The notes under the pieces were generated by a model. It was given only the letters and a program-made list of their open reading frames with translations. It ran no database searches and had not been told where the DNA came from. DNA of 64,000 nt from Palsa-506 sp963836355. GTDB lineage: Bacteria > Actinomycetota > Actinomycetes > Streptosporangiales > Streptosporangiaceae. The stretch covers positions 1,116,001 through 1,180,000 of the forward strand of contig CAWIJO010000002.1 of the NCBI GenBank assembly GCA_963836355.1, read 5' to 3'. Position numbers and translations under genes: made by a program. Shown one piece after another: positions 25,284 through 34,055 of the stretch (position 1 is the first letter of the stretch; every line of letters begins with the position of its first letter).

Positions 25284-26473
25284 ACATACGCGAAGCGCAG
25301 CTGATCCGGCTGGTAGCCGTGCGCGAGATCCGTGACCGTGCGCGGGCCAGGTCGTTCTGGGTCGCCAGCGTGATCCTGCTGCTCGGCGTCGCTGCGGCGG
25401 CCATCATCCCGGCCCTAGTGCACGGTCACCAGTCGACGGCACGGGTTGGCATCGTAGGCGGCCAGGCGGCCGTGCTTGCCCAGACGGTCCGGGAGGCCGG
25501 ACTAGTCTCCGGGACGACGGTCACCGTCGTGCCGCTGCCCGGCCTGGCGGCGGCCAGGGCGAGGCTGCACTCTGGAAACCTCGCCGCCGTCCTGGTCGGC
25601 GACCGCGAGGTGCTGGTCAAACAGCAGCCGCTAGGCGGCAGCTCCTCGCCGGGCTCGACGTTGTCAGGCGCGCTGTCCCAGCTCGGCGGCCTGCAGCGGC
25701 TCTACGCGCTGCTGCCGCCCGCGGCCGCGGGCAATATCGCGAGACACGGCATCGCGCTCCCGGTACACGGTCTCGTCCCGCCGCCGCGCGGCCTGGCGAG
25801 CCGGATCACCGGCCTCGCCGCCGCCATCCTGATCTACGTGATCATCCTCACCTACGGTGTGCGCATCACCATCGGTGTCGGCGAGGAAAAGGCCAGCCGG
25901 GTCGTCGAGGTGCTGCTGACGACGCTGCGGCCGGTCCATCTGCTGGCCGGAAAAGTAATCGGCATGGGCATCCTCGCCGTGGCGCAGATCGTGGCGATGG
26001 TTGCGGTGTTCCTCGCGCTCGGCCATGCGGCAGGCGCCGTGGCAGTCCAGGGCGCCGCGGCCAGCGTTGTGCTGGCCGGCGCGCTTTGGCTAGTGCTCGG
26101 CTACGCCTTCTACTGCACCGCCTATGCCGCGGCGGGCTCGCTCATCACCCGGCAGGCCGACGCCTACAACGCGTCCATCCCGCTGCAGCTACCGCTGATC
26201 CTGGCCTACGTACTGGCTTACACGGTGCTCTATGCCAGCGGCGTGAACTGGTTCTACCACGTGCTTGCCTATATCCCGTTCACCGCACCGGTCGCAATGC
26301 CGGTGCTGGTCGCGGTGGGCGCCGCGCCGGCCTGGGAGCTAGCGCTCTCCGCTGCCATCAGCCTCGTGGCCACCGTCGGGATGGCGCGGCTGGCGGGCAC
26401 GATCTATGAGCGGGCGATCCTGCGCACCGGGAGCAGGCTCCGGGTAAGGCAGGTACTCAGGTCCGCGCGCTAG
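25280..26473 (+). CDS. ABC-2 permease, NatB/YhaP-like
   Basis: 397-aa integral membrane subunit. One N-terminal helix (SFWVASVILLLGVAAAAIIPAL) is followed by an extracellular domain of about 140 residues. Then come five or six C-terminal helices, with ILTYGVRITIGVGEEKASRVVEVLL just after the second segment, the hallmark of the NatB/YhaP group. Pairs with the upstream ATPase to export an unknown substrate (Na+, peptide or lipid in relatives). GTG start overlaps the ATPase stop. Confidence 0.85.
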   Translation: MNIREAQLIRLVAVREIRDRARARSFWVASVILLLGVAAAAIIPALVHGHQSTARVGIVGGQAAVLAQTVREAGLVSGTTVTVVPLPGLAAARARLHSGNLAAVLVGDREVLVKQQPLGGSSSPGSTLSGALSQLGGLQRLYALLPPAAAGNIARHGIALPVHGLVPPPRGLASRITGLAAAILIYVIILTYGVRITIGVGEEKASRVVEVLLTTLRPVHLLAGKVIGMGILAVAQIVAMVAVFLALGHAAGAVAVQGAAASVVLAGALWLVLGYAFYCTAYAAAGSLITRQADAYNASIPLQLPLILAYVLAYTVLYASGVNWFYHVLAYIPFTAPVAMPVLVAVGAAPAWELALSAAISLVATVGMARLAGTIYERAILRTGSRLRVRQVLRSAR

Positions 26474-26502
26474 CCGGGCAATCCGGCCGCCCCGCCCTGG
26501 TT

Positions 26503-27183
26503 CTAGTCTGGCGGCTGAATATCGCCGGCCAGGTAGCGATCCAGCGTTGGGCCGATCGCGGCGGCCAGGTCATCCGCGCTCGCCGTGGCGACCGGGCCAA
26601 GCGCCAGCACATACCTGGTCAGCGCCAGACCGAGCATCTGGCTGGCGGCCAGCGCAGCACGGAACTCCGGGCCGGCCTGACCCGGGGCGGCCTCATCCGC
26701 GCCTGCCGCGCTCGCCGCCGCCGCGACCGGCCCCAGGATTACCTCGGTGACGAACTCCCGCAGCATTCCCGCCGCCTGCTCGCTGGTCAGCGCCGAGCGC
26801 AACAGCCCGAGGAACGGGCCGCGCACATCCTCGTGCTCCCATACCCCGAGGAAGGTCCGGACCATGTGCACGCCGAGGCTCACCGCCGGATCCCGGCCGC
26901 CGGGGGCGAACACCGCCGCCAGCACTTCGCTCGGCACCACTGGCAGCCGCATCGCCGCGACGAACAACTGCTCCTTGCTGCCGTAGAAATGATGCACGAG
27001 CGCCGGGTCAACCACGGCGGCCGCCGCGATCGCCCGGATCGTCGCCCCGTCGTAGCCGCGATCGGCGAACTGGGCGCGGGCAGCCACCAGGATCGCCTCA
27101 CGGGTACCGCTATCGCCCGTCCGGCGGCCGGCCCGGCGCGGGCCGTGCCCATCGCCGGGACCAGGCATAGGTCGGCGAGTCAC
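26503..27183 (-). CDS. TetR-family transcriptional regulator
   Basis: 226-aa regulator with HTH TREAILVAARAQFADRGYDGATIRAIAAAA...HHFYGSKEQLF near the N-terminus and a helical ligand domain. GTG 27183 overlaps the TGA of the ABC ATPase by four bases; ATG 27168 is an alternative. As last gene of the permease-ATPase-ATPase-TetR unit it probably represses the operon at the palindrome 30243-30258. Confidence 0.87.
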   Translation of the reverse strand: MTRRPMPGPGDGHGPRRAGRRTGDSGTREAILVAARAQFADRGYDGATIRAIAAAAVVDPALVHHFYGSKEQLFVAAMRLPVVPSEVLAAVFAPGGRDPAVSLGVHMVRTFLGVWEHEDVRGPFLGLLRSALTSEQAAGMLREFVTEVILGPVAAAASAAGADEAAPGQAGPEFRAALAASQMLGLALTRYVLALGPVATASADDLAAAIGPTLDRYLAGDIQPPD

Positions 27184-28106
27184 CCGGTCGCCTCCGTTTC
27201 AAATCCTGATTGGGCCAGCTGGAAGAACCGTTCCTCCAGGGTGGCAGGTGCCGCAAAGATCCGTGATCCCGCGGCCACGGCGCCGCCCGCCGCGCGCAGT
27301 GCGCGCTGCACCTCGGCGGGCCCGGAGCCGGGGACCCGCAGTGCCCGGCCGGCCAGCGACACCGGCATCCTGGCATCGGTCAGCGCGCGGAACGCGGCCG
27401 CCCAGGCCGCCGTCTGCACGACGGTGACCTGCACAGAACCAATTATCTCCGATGCCGTACCGCGGGCGACCACCCGGCCGTCAGCCATGATCACCAGCCG
27501 GGCGCACTCCCCCGCCTCCTCCATGTAGTGGGTTGTGACGAGGACGCCCGCGCCCGCTGCCGCGGCGCCAGCGATGGTGTCCCACAGCCTGGCCCGGCCA
27601 AGCGGATCCACGCCGGACGTCGGCTCGTCCAGGATGAGCAGATCCGGCTGGTGCGACAGGGCCTGGGCGAACGCGATGCGTCGCTGCGCGCCAAGCGGCA
27701 GGGACCCGACCGGGGTACCGGCATATCGCCGCAGCGAGGCTGGCAGCTCCGGCCGCGGGCCGCCGAACGCCGCCGCCGAGAACTCCAGGTTCTGCTGCGG
27801 GGTCAAGTCGTCATACAGGCCGAGGCCCTGCGGCACGTAGCCGATCCGGCGCCGCGTCCCGCGCGACGGCGGGGCGCCGAACAGCAGCACCTCGCCTGCC
27901 GAGGCCGGCAGTAGACCGAGCAGGATCCGGATCAGCGTCGTCTTCCCGGCGCCGTTCGCCCCGAGCAGGCCGACAATCTCGCCGGCCTCGATCTCCAGGC
28001 TGACCTCGCTGACCGCCGTGAACTCGCCGAACTGCCTGCTCACGCCGGCGCACAGGGCAAGCGGCGCGGCAGACGGCCCGGCGGCAGCGGGCGGGACGGC
28101 AGTCAT
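27180..28106 (-). CDS. ABC efflux ATPase, second of the pair
   Basis: 308-aa ATP-binding protein: Walker A GANGAGKTT (near 55), Q-loop GYVPQGLGLYDDL, signature region LPLGAQRRIAFAQAL (LSGGQ diverged to LPLGAQ), Walker B LLILDEPTSGVDP and H-loop TTHYMEEA. Resembles the C-terminal half of double-ATPase drug exporters of the YbhF/RbbA kind. Overlaps both neighbours by four bases. Works with the other ATPase (28103-29023) and the single permease. Confidence 0.87.
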   Translation of the reverse strand: MTAVPPAAAGPSAAPLALCAGVSRQFGEFTAVSEVSLEIEAGEIVGLLGANGAGKTTLIRILLGLLPASAGEVLLFGAPPSRGTRRRIGYVPQGLGLYDDLTPQQNLEFSAAAFGGPRPELPASLRRYAGTPVGSLPLGAQRRIAFAQALSHQPDLLILDEPTSGVDPLGRARLWDTIAGAAAAGAGVLVTTHYMEEAGECARLVIMADGRVVARGTASEIIGSVQVTVVQTAAWAAAFRALTDARMPVSLAGRALRVPGSGPAEVQRALRAAGGAVAAGSRIFAAPATLEERFFQLAQSGFETEATG

Positions 28107-29023
28107 CGCTTGCTCCCGGCCAGTTCCAGCTCGCGGGCCAGCGCCGCAACGGTGACCGCGTCCTGCAGATCCGGCTGGATCGGCTCGCCCGGGCCGCCCG
28201 GACCGTTCAGGTCGCCCGGACCGGCCGCCGAGCCTGGCGGATCCCACACCCGCCAGCGCCCGCCGCGCCGCCATGCCCGCTGCTCGTCGGCTCCCGGCGG
28301 CCGCTCAGCTACCGCGCGGAGCGTGCCCGGCGTCGCGGCGATGATCTGGTCTGGCGTCCCGGCGGCTAGCTCGCGCCCGTCATCGAGGGCTAGCACGGCG
28401 GCAGCGCGTTCCGCCTCGTCCAGGTAGCTGGTAGCAAGGACGACGGCGCAGCCGTCCGCCGCGGCACGGGCGATCAGCCACCAAAGCCCCGACCGGCTGA
28501 CCGGATCCACGCCAGTCGTCGGCTCGTCCAGGACCAGCAGCCGTGGCCCGGTCAGCATGGCGGCTATCACCCCGAGTTTCTGGCGCATCCCGCCGGACAG
28601 CTGCCCGGCCAGCCTGTCCCGGGCAGCGCCAAGGCCGGCCCGGTCCAGCAGGTCGGCCGACCGCTCGCGGGCGCGGGCGGCCGGCAGCCCGTAAGCCGAT
28701 GCGCGGAACTCCAGATTCTCCGCCGCGGTCAGGTCCGGGTACGTGCCCGAGCTCGCCGCGAGATACCCGATCTGCCTGGCAGGCGGCCGCCGGACTTGCC
28801 CGCTGCTGGGTGCGAGCGCACCGGCCAGGCAGCGCAGCAGTGTCGTCTTCCCGGCACCATCCCCGCCGACAACCGCCGTGAGCTGGCCCGCCTGCGCGCG
28901 CAGCGTGATCTTGTCCAGGGCAAGCTGCCCCTGATATTTAACGGATACTTCGTCGGTACCCCAGTCCGCAGCGGCCTCGGCAGGCCCAGGGCCTGCCGAC
29001 GGGTCGCCCGGTCGGCCGGTCAT
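28103..29023 (-). CDS. ABC efflux ATPase, first of the pair
   Basis: 306-aa ATP-binding protein: Walker A GGDGAGKTT, GYLAASSGTYPDLTAAENLEF, canonical signature LSGGMRQKLG, Walker B LLVLDEPTTGVDP and ATSYLDEAERA. Matches the N-terminal ATPase half of YbhF-type proteins, where G(G/D)DGAGKTT is typical. I chose ATG 29023 because it overlaps the upstream permease stop (ATGA). A Gly/Pro-rich insertion lies near residues 265-285. Confidence 0.87.
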   Translation of the reverse strand: MTGRPGDPSAGPGPAEAAADWGTDEVSVKYQGQLALDKITLRAQAGQLTAVVGGDGAGKTTLLRCLAGALAPSSGQVRRPPARQIGYLAASSGTYPDLTAAENLEFRASAYGLPAARARERSADLLDRAGLGAARDRLAGQLSGGMRQKLGVIAAMLTGPRLLVLDEPTTGVDPVSRSGLWWLIARAAADGCAVVLATSYLDEAERAAAVLALDDGRELAAGTPDQIIAATPGTLRAVAERPPGADEQRAWRRGGRWRVWDPPGSAAGPGDLNGPGGPGEPIQPDLQDAVTVAALARELELAGSKR

Positions 29024-30180
29024 GCCGTCCGCCCTGCCCGTGCGGGCGCCAGATACTGGCGGAACCGGAGCCACGCGAGGGTCACGATGATCGCGCCGAG
29101 CAGCGCGAGGAAAATGAACGGCTGCCAGAGCGCGCCGATCGGTTCCGCCCGGAGCATCACGCCGCGGGAAATCTCGTTGAAATAGGTCAGCGGCAGCAGG
29201 TAGGAAATCCAGCGGACTCCGGCGACGATCGAGGACAGCGGGAAGATCAGCCCGGAGAGCAGCACTTGCGGCAGCAAGGTCATCACGGCTAGCTGGATGG
29301 CCTGCCCCTGATTCTGCGAGACGCTGGAGATCAGCACGCCGATGCCCAGGGTGACGAACAGGAAGAGCAGCGCGCCGAGACCGAAGACCGCGAGCGAGCC
29401 GCGGAACGGCACGCCGAAGATCGCTACCCCGACGACGATGACGATGGCCAGGTCGGCAGCCGCCACGGCGAAATACGGCACGATTTTGCCGAGGAATACG
29501 TCACGCGGGCGCAACGGCATCACCGCCAGCTGCTCCAGCGTGCCGGACTGCCGTTCGCGAACCACGCCGAGGCTGGTGATGATCGTGCCGATGAACACCA
29601 GGACCACGCCGGCCAGCCCGGGGATCATGATGTCGGACGTGGTGAGCTTCGGGTTGTAGAGAACGTGCACTTCAGGCACGGCGGACAGGGCGGCCGGGAT
29701 GGTCCCGGCCAGGATCGTCCCGGCGGCGGCCAGGACCGGCTTGCCTTGCCCCAGCTGGCCTTGGCCCGCTTGGCTTTGGCCCGGCTGGCCTGACTGCCCC
29801 GGCTGGCCTGACTGGGCCGCGCGGCTGGCCAGCGCGGCCAGCGCGGCGCGCGCGGCGAACAGCTGAGTGCCGTCGATGAGCACCACCGGCCGCGCCTCGC
29901 CGGTCACCACCGCGACGACGGCCTGGCCGTCCCGCAGCTGGTCCTGGGCCCAGTTCCGGTCCTGCGCAGCCTGCTCGGTGACCACGTCGAACGGCTGGTG
30001 CAGCGCCGCGGAAACCGTGCTGGCCTGCGGTCCGGCGACGACGACCGCGATGCTGGAAACGTCAAAGGTGGCGGCATAGCCGAGTACGACGAGCAGCAGC
30101 ACCGGCATCGCGATCATCATCGCCAGGGTCCGCCGGTCTCGCCGGAGCTGCCGGAACTCCTTCAGGATCATCGCCCACAT
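29020..30180 (-). CDS. ABC-2 efflux permease, YbhS/YbhR-like
   Basis: 386-aa membrane protein. MWAMILKEFRQLRRDRRTLAMM then TM1 (PVLLLVVLGYAATF), a large extracytoplasmic loop with a GQPGQS-repeat insertion (about 125-150), and five C-terminal helices. VVRERQSGTLEQLAVMPLRPRDVFLGK and LLPLTYFNEISRGVMLRA are the usual ABC-2 permease motifs. First gene of the four-gene efflux operon; exports an unknown, probably toxic or hydrophobic compound. No HlyD-type adaptor is present, as expected for a Gram-positive. Confidence 0.88.
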   Translation of the reverse strand: MWAMILKEFRQLRRDRRTLAMMIAMPVLLLVVLGYAATFDVSSIAVVVAGPQASTVSAALHQPFDVVTEQAAQDRNWAQDQLRDGQAVVAVVTGEARPVVLIDGTQLFAARAALAALASRAAQSGQPGQSGQPGQSQAGQGQLGQGKPVLAAAGTILAGTIPAALSAVPEVHVLYNPKLTTSDIMIPGLAGVVLVFIGTIITSLGVVRERQSGTLEQLAVMPLRPRDVFLGKIVPYFAVAAADLAIVIVVGVAIFGVPFRGSLAVFGLGALLFLFVTLGIGVLISSVSQNQGQAIQLAVMTLLPQVLLSGLIFPLSSIVAGVRWISYLLPLTYFNEISRGVMLRAEPIGALWQPFIFLALLGAIIVTLAWLRFRQYLAPARAGRTA

Positions 30181-30242
30181 CGGCTTGCTCCCATCGTTGC
30201 CAGGACGCCGGCTCGCTGCCGGGGAAGTGCCCGGCCTAGTAT

Positions 30243-30258
30243 TTCAACGCCTGTTGAA
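30243..30258. promoter_or_regulatory. Probable TetR operator
   Basis: TTCAAC-GCCT-GTTGAA, perfect 6-base arms, 63 bp upstream of the permease ATG and sharing its last base with the -10 element. Binding here would block the operon promoter. Confidence 0.6.
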
Positions 30259-30287
30259 TTCTACTAACGATGAATTCCCGTCGTCAA
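30258..30287 (-). promoter_or_regulatory. Predicted promoter of the efflux operon
   Basis: Minus strand TTGACG (30282-30287), 18-bp spacer, TAGAAT (30258-30263), immediately followed by the TTCAAC palindrome. Confidence 0.55.
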
Positions 30288-30425
30288 TCCCGGGTACTTT
30301 CTCCTGAAGGACAGGTCCGTCGACCGGCATGCCGCAGCGCAGCGTGATTGCCCCCGGCCAGGTAAGGCAGGGCCCGGCCAGCAGGCGCTGTCAGGACAGG
30401 GTGCCGCTTGAGCCGAAAGGACACT

Positions 30426-31709
30426 GTGGCCTCAGGGGGCGCAGCGCAGGCGAGCCGGCGGACGACGTTCGGCAGCGTGTTCGGCAGCGCCGAATTTCGC
30501 GCGCTGTGGCTGGCTCAGGTGCTCTCCGTACTTGGCGATCAGCTGGCCAGGGTTGCGCTCACGCTGCTCGTCTATGACCGGACGCATTCGGCATTGCTGG
30601 CAGCGCTCACCTTCGCGGCGAGCGTGGTGCCCACCTTCCTCGGCGGCGTCTTCCTGTCCGGTCTCGCCGATCGGCTGCCCCGCCGGCTGGTGATGATCTT
30701 CTGCGACCTAGCCCGGGCAGTCCTGGTAGGAGCGATGATCGTGCCAGGACTACCGCTGACGGTCCTGGTTATCCTGCTGTTCACGCTGACCATGCTCGGA
30801 GCGCCCTTCACCTCGGCACGCGTCGCCATCTATGCCGACGTACTTCCGGGCGATCGGTTTGTGCTCGGCAACGCCATAACTCTGACCACGTATCAGGTCG
30901 CCCAGGTCGCTGGCTTCGCCGCCAGCGGCGCAATCGTCGGGTTCTTCGGGGTGCGAACGTCGCTGCTCGCGGATGCGACGACCTTCGTCGTGTCGGCGGT
31001 CATCTTGCGGATATGGGTGCGCGCCAGGCCTGCTGCGCGGCAACCATCCCGGTACCGGGGCTGGGCGCCAGCCAGGGAAATCCTGGGTGGCGTACGACTG
31101 GTATTCGCCAACGCGGCGCTGCGAACGCCGATGCTGCTTGGCTGGCTGGCCGCGTTCTACAACGCGCCAGAAGGCGTGGCGGCGCCACTGGCTCGCGAAC
31201 TTGGCTCCGGGACCGGCGTTGTCGGGCTGCTGCTGGCAACCGAAGCCCTCGGCGCCTCGCTTGGTGCGGTTGCTTTCAGCCGTCTGGCCGCCCCGGCGAC
31301 CAGGCTGAGGTGGATGCGCCCGCTGGCGATCGCGTCGTGCGCGGCACTGACGCTGTTCGCCGCGGCACCCGGGCTTCCCTTCGCGTTACTGATCCTGTTC
31401 GCATCCGGATTGTTCGATTGCTTCCAGCTCGCCGCGAGCGCGGCGTTCCTCAGCGCTGCGCCGATGCAACAGCGCAGCCAGGTGTTCGGCCTGGCCCAGG
31501 CGGGGATGAGCCTCGGCCAGGGCGCAGCGATGGTGCTGGCCGGCGCGGTGGCACGACAGCATGCTCCGAGCACGGCAATAGCAACCATCGGCGCGCTAGG
31601 AACTGTCGCCGCTGTTGTCATTTCGGCTGGCCGGGCATCCTGGCACAAGCCCCGGTCCGCAGGCGGCCAGCAGGCTAACTGGCCCACGATCATCCGACGT
31701 CGAGGCTGA
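30426..31709 (+). CDS. MFS transporter (drug-efflux type)
   Basis: 427-aa permease with about 12 membrane segments, starting EFRALWLAQVLSVLGDQLARVAL, the typical beginning of the MFS_3/EntS-like family. DRLPRRLVMIFCDLARAVLVG is the loop 2-3 motif. I prefer GTG 30426 (AAAGGA five bases upstream) over TTG 30408. It is divergent from the ABC efflux operon. The 3' end runs up to the 93-bp repeat array. Confidence 0.82.
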   Translation: MASGGAAQASRRTTFGSVFGSAEFRALWLAQVLSVLGDQLARVALTLLVYDRTHSALLAALTFAASVVPTFLGGVFLSGLADRLPRRLVMIFCDLARAVLVGAMIVPGLPLTVLVILLFTLTMLGAPFTSARVAIYADVLPGDRFVLGNAITLTTYQVAQVAGFAASGAIVGFFGVRTSLLADATTFVVSAVILRIWVRARPAARQPSRYRGWAPAREILGGVRLVFANAALRTPMLLGWLAAFYNAPEGVAAPLARELGSGTGVVGLLLATEALGASLGAVAFSRLAAPATRLRWMRPLAIASCAALTLFAAAPGLPFALLILFASGLFDCFQLAASAAFLSAAPMQQRSQVFGLAQAGMSLGQGAAMVLAGAVARQHAPSTAIATIGALGTVAAVVISAGRASWHKPRSAGGQQANWPTIIRRRG

Positions 31710-32578
31710 TCTCATCCGAGCCGGCTGCCTCAGCCGCCCCAGTTCGTCGTCTGCCTGCTGATCTGCACCGCCGCGCCTCCTCTCCCGCTCGTCACCGCCG
31801 TCATCCGCCCGGGCCGGCTGCCTCAGCCGCCCCAGTTCGTCGTCTGCCTGCTGATCTGCACCGCCGCGCCTCCTCTCCCGCTCGTCACCGCCGTCATCCG
31901 CCCGGGCCGGCTGCCTCAGCCGCCCCAGTTCGTCGTCTGCCTGCTGATCTGCACCGCCGCGCCTCCTCTCCCGCTCGTCACCGCCGTCATCCGCCCGGGC
32001 CGGCTGCCTCAGCCGCCCCAGTTCGTCGTCTGCCTGCTGATCTGCACCGCCGCGCCTCCTCTCCCGCTCGTCACCGCCGTCATCCGCCCGGGCCGGCTGC
32101 CTCAGCCGCCCCAGTTCGTCGTCTGCCTGCTGATCTGCACCGCCGCGCCTCCTCTCCCGCTCGTCACCGCCGTCATCCGCCCGGGCCGGCTGCCTCAGCC
32201 GCCCCAGTTCGTCGTCTGCCTGCTGATCTGCACCGCCGCGCCTCCTCTCCCGCTCGTCACCGCCGTCATCCGCCGCATAGCCGGACCATCCCGCCCCGTT
32301 GAGCAGACTGCATGTTGCTGATGACAAGTTTCAATGTGCATGATTCTCTCGTGTCCTAGCCGGAACATGACGAAATTGCCGCAGGTTGTGACACGAGGTA
32401 ACCGACTGATCGCTAGACTTTGACTATCGTCCACTCTATTTACGGTGAGTAACGACACCTTGACAAAGAGCGCATGGGATCTGCGAGAATACGGAGCAAT
32501 GCTCCCAAAATCGGTCACCGGCTGCGCGGTCACCGGCTGCGCGGCCAGGATCCCCGGCAGCTCGTCACGGAGGAGTGC
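31710..32578. other. Non-coding region with 93-bp repeat array and GGDEF upstream region
   Basis: Holds the six-copy array (31720-32277) and then about 300 bp of noticeably less GC-rich DNA leading to the GGDEF gene, with a possible TTGACA at 32460-32465 and GAGAAT at 32485-32490 (19-bp spacer). No riboswitch fold was recognised. Confidence 0.6.
31720..32277. repeat. Six identical 93-bp tandem repeats
   Basis: Copies begin at 31720, 31813, 31906, 31999, 32092 and 32185 and appear identical over 93 bp, apart from the edges. 93 is a multiple of three, so the minus strand stays open as a 31-residue repeat rich in Arg/Asp/Gln. That frame runs antisense into the MFS gene and has no ribosome site. 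I regard the array as a minisatellite unless expression shows otherwise. Confidence 0.92.
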
Positions 32579-33883
32579 ATGAGCATTGCCCAGTTCAAGG
32601 GCGCCAAGCGCCCTGTTCTGGCTGTCCGCTCGTGGCCAGTCTGGGATAACCCTCGCTGGCTGGTCGTCTTCATCGTGATCCTTACCGTCCTCGATGCTGC
32701 CGCCATCGGCGTCAGCGCCTCGATGACTGTCTTCCGGCCTCTGCAACTGGTGCTGTTCGGGTTCCTTCTCGCGGCCAGCCTCGGGACGGTGGAGCGGACC
32801 CGTCAGGCGGGCGAGAACGCTGGTGTGACCAAGGACATGTACGGCGTCTGGGAACTGCCCATGGCGATCTTGCTTCCGCCACTGTTTGTGCTGATCGCGC
32901 TGATACCGCGGCAGTTCATGATGCAGCGGCGGATCAAGCCGATACAGGTCTACCGGCGCGTGTTCTCGGCAGCTGTTGTTGGCTTGTCCTGGGCCGCCGC
33001 CTCCCTGGTTTTCCACAGCGTAAGCCGGGACATCGCTAGCTACTTGCATACGCCGGTCGTCCGGAATTCGGCAAGCATCCTGCTGATAGCGGCCTGCGGC
33101 CTGGTGCAATGGATAATCAACAACTCCCTGGTGATGACCGCCATCAAAGGCTCGGATCCGGCTGCCAGCATCCGCAAACTGGTACTGTCCCGCGAACCGC
33201 TGCATAACGACGCGACCGAACTGTGTGTCGCGCTGCTCGTCACGCTGGGCGCGGCGATAACCCCCATCGCTGTAGTGTTCGCTTTCCCCTTTGTCACGCT
33301 GCTGCAACGCTCCCAGCGGCACGCCCAGCTGGTAAATGCCTCCAGGTTTGACGCCAAGACCGGCCTGCTCAACGCCGGAACCTGGGAGCAGGAAGCCAGC
33401 TCGGAAGTGTCCCGCGCCAACCGCACCCGCACCTCGCTGGCGGTGGCCCTGATTGACGTCGACAACTTCAAGCTCGTCAACGACACGTACGGCCACCTCG
33501 CGGGCGACAAGGCGCTGCAGGCGCTCGCCCGGACTATCAAGCTTTTCCTGCGCGAATATGACCTAGTCGGCCGCTTTGGCGGCGAAGAATTCTGCCTGCT
33601 GCTACCGCAGACCGACGAGTCGGCCGCGCGCCGCGTCGCCGAGCGCATGCGCGCCCATATCGCCGAGATGCCCATCGACGTAGCCGACAAGGCAGGCTCC
33701 GAGAGCATCAGGCTAACCGTCTCCATCGGGGTCGCCGCGCTGCGCGATACGGGGAACCAGCTCACCGAGCTGCTGGCAACGGCGGACGCAGCCCTCTACC
33801 GGGCCAAACATGCCGGCCGCAATCAGGTATGGGTGACTTCTGATACCGCGTCCTACAGTACATGCGTGGATTCTGGCGGTTAA
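32579..33883 (+). CDS. Membrane-anchored diguanylate cyclase (GGDEF)
   Basis: 434-aa signalling enzyme that makes c-di-GMP from two GTP. The N-terminal half has about six hydrophobic segments (for example WLVVFIVILTVLDAAAIGV and LCVALLVTLGAAITPIAVVF) and no recognised sensor domain. The GGDEF domain (about 260-420) has DAKTGLLNAGTW, ALIDVDNFKLVND and the active GGEEF in LVGRFGGEEFCLLLPQ. REYD five residues before it is an intact RxxD inhibitory site. No EAL domain. ATG 32579 is preceded by GGAGGAG; the frame stays open upstream to 32474 without a better start. Confidence 0.9.
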   Translation: MSIAQFKGAKRPVLAVRSWPVWDNPRWLVVFIVILTVLDAAAIGVSASMTVFRPLQLVLFGFLLAASLGTVERTRQAGENAGVTKDMYGVWELPMAILLPPLFVLIALIPRQFMMQRRIKPIQVYRRVFSAAVVGLSWAAASLVFHSVSRDIASYLHTPVVRNSASILLIAACGLVQWIINNSLVMTAIKGSDPAASIRKLVLSREPLHNDATELCVALLVTLGAAITPIAVVFAFPFVTLLQRSQRHAQLVNASRFDAKTGLLNAGTWEQEASSEVSRANRTRTSLAVALIDVDNFKLVNDTYGHLAGDKALQALARTIKLFLREYDLVGRFGGEEFCLLLPQTDESAARRVAERMRAHIAEMPIDVADKAGSESIRLTVSIGVAALRDTGNQLTELLATADAALYRAKHAGRNQVWVTSDTASYSTCVDSGG

Positions 33884-34055
33884 GGCACCATTGCCCGATT
33901 GCTTCGACCAGCCAGGCGGGCATTTCGACAGCCGCCACGAGTGAGCCTGACGTCGGTCACCAGCGACTGGCGAGTCATCAGCAGACATCCACAGTACGTC
34001 GCCAACGAGCGGGAGCGAAGCAGCCGCTAGCAGCAGCGTCTGATCAGATAGGAAC

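Noticed and set aside
31596..32327. Minus-strand 243-codon frame across the 93-bp repeats
   Set aside because: No ribosome site, runs antisense into the MFS gene, and openness is explained by the unit length being a multiple of three. Kept only as a repeat feature.
32278..32578. Possible c-di-GMP riboswitch ahead of the GGDEF gene
   Set aside because: I could not find the conserved core sequences of type I or II c-di-GMP aptamers in this lower-GC leader.
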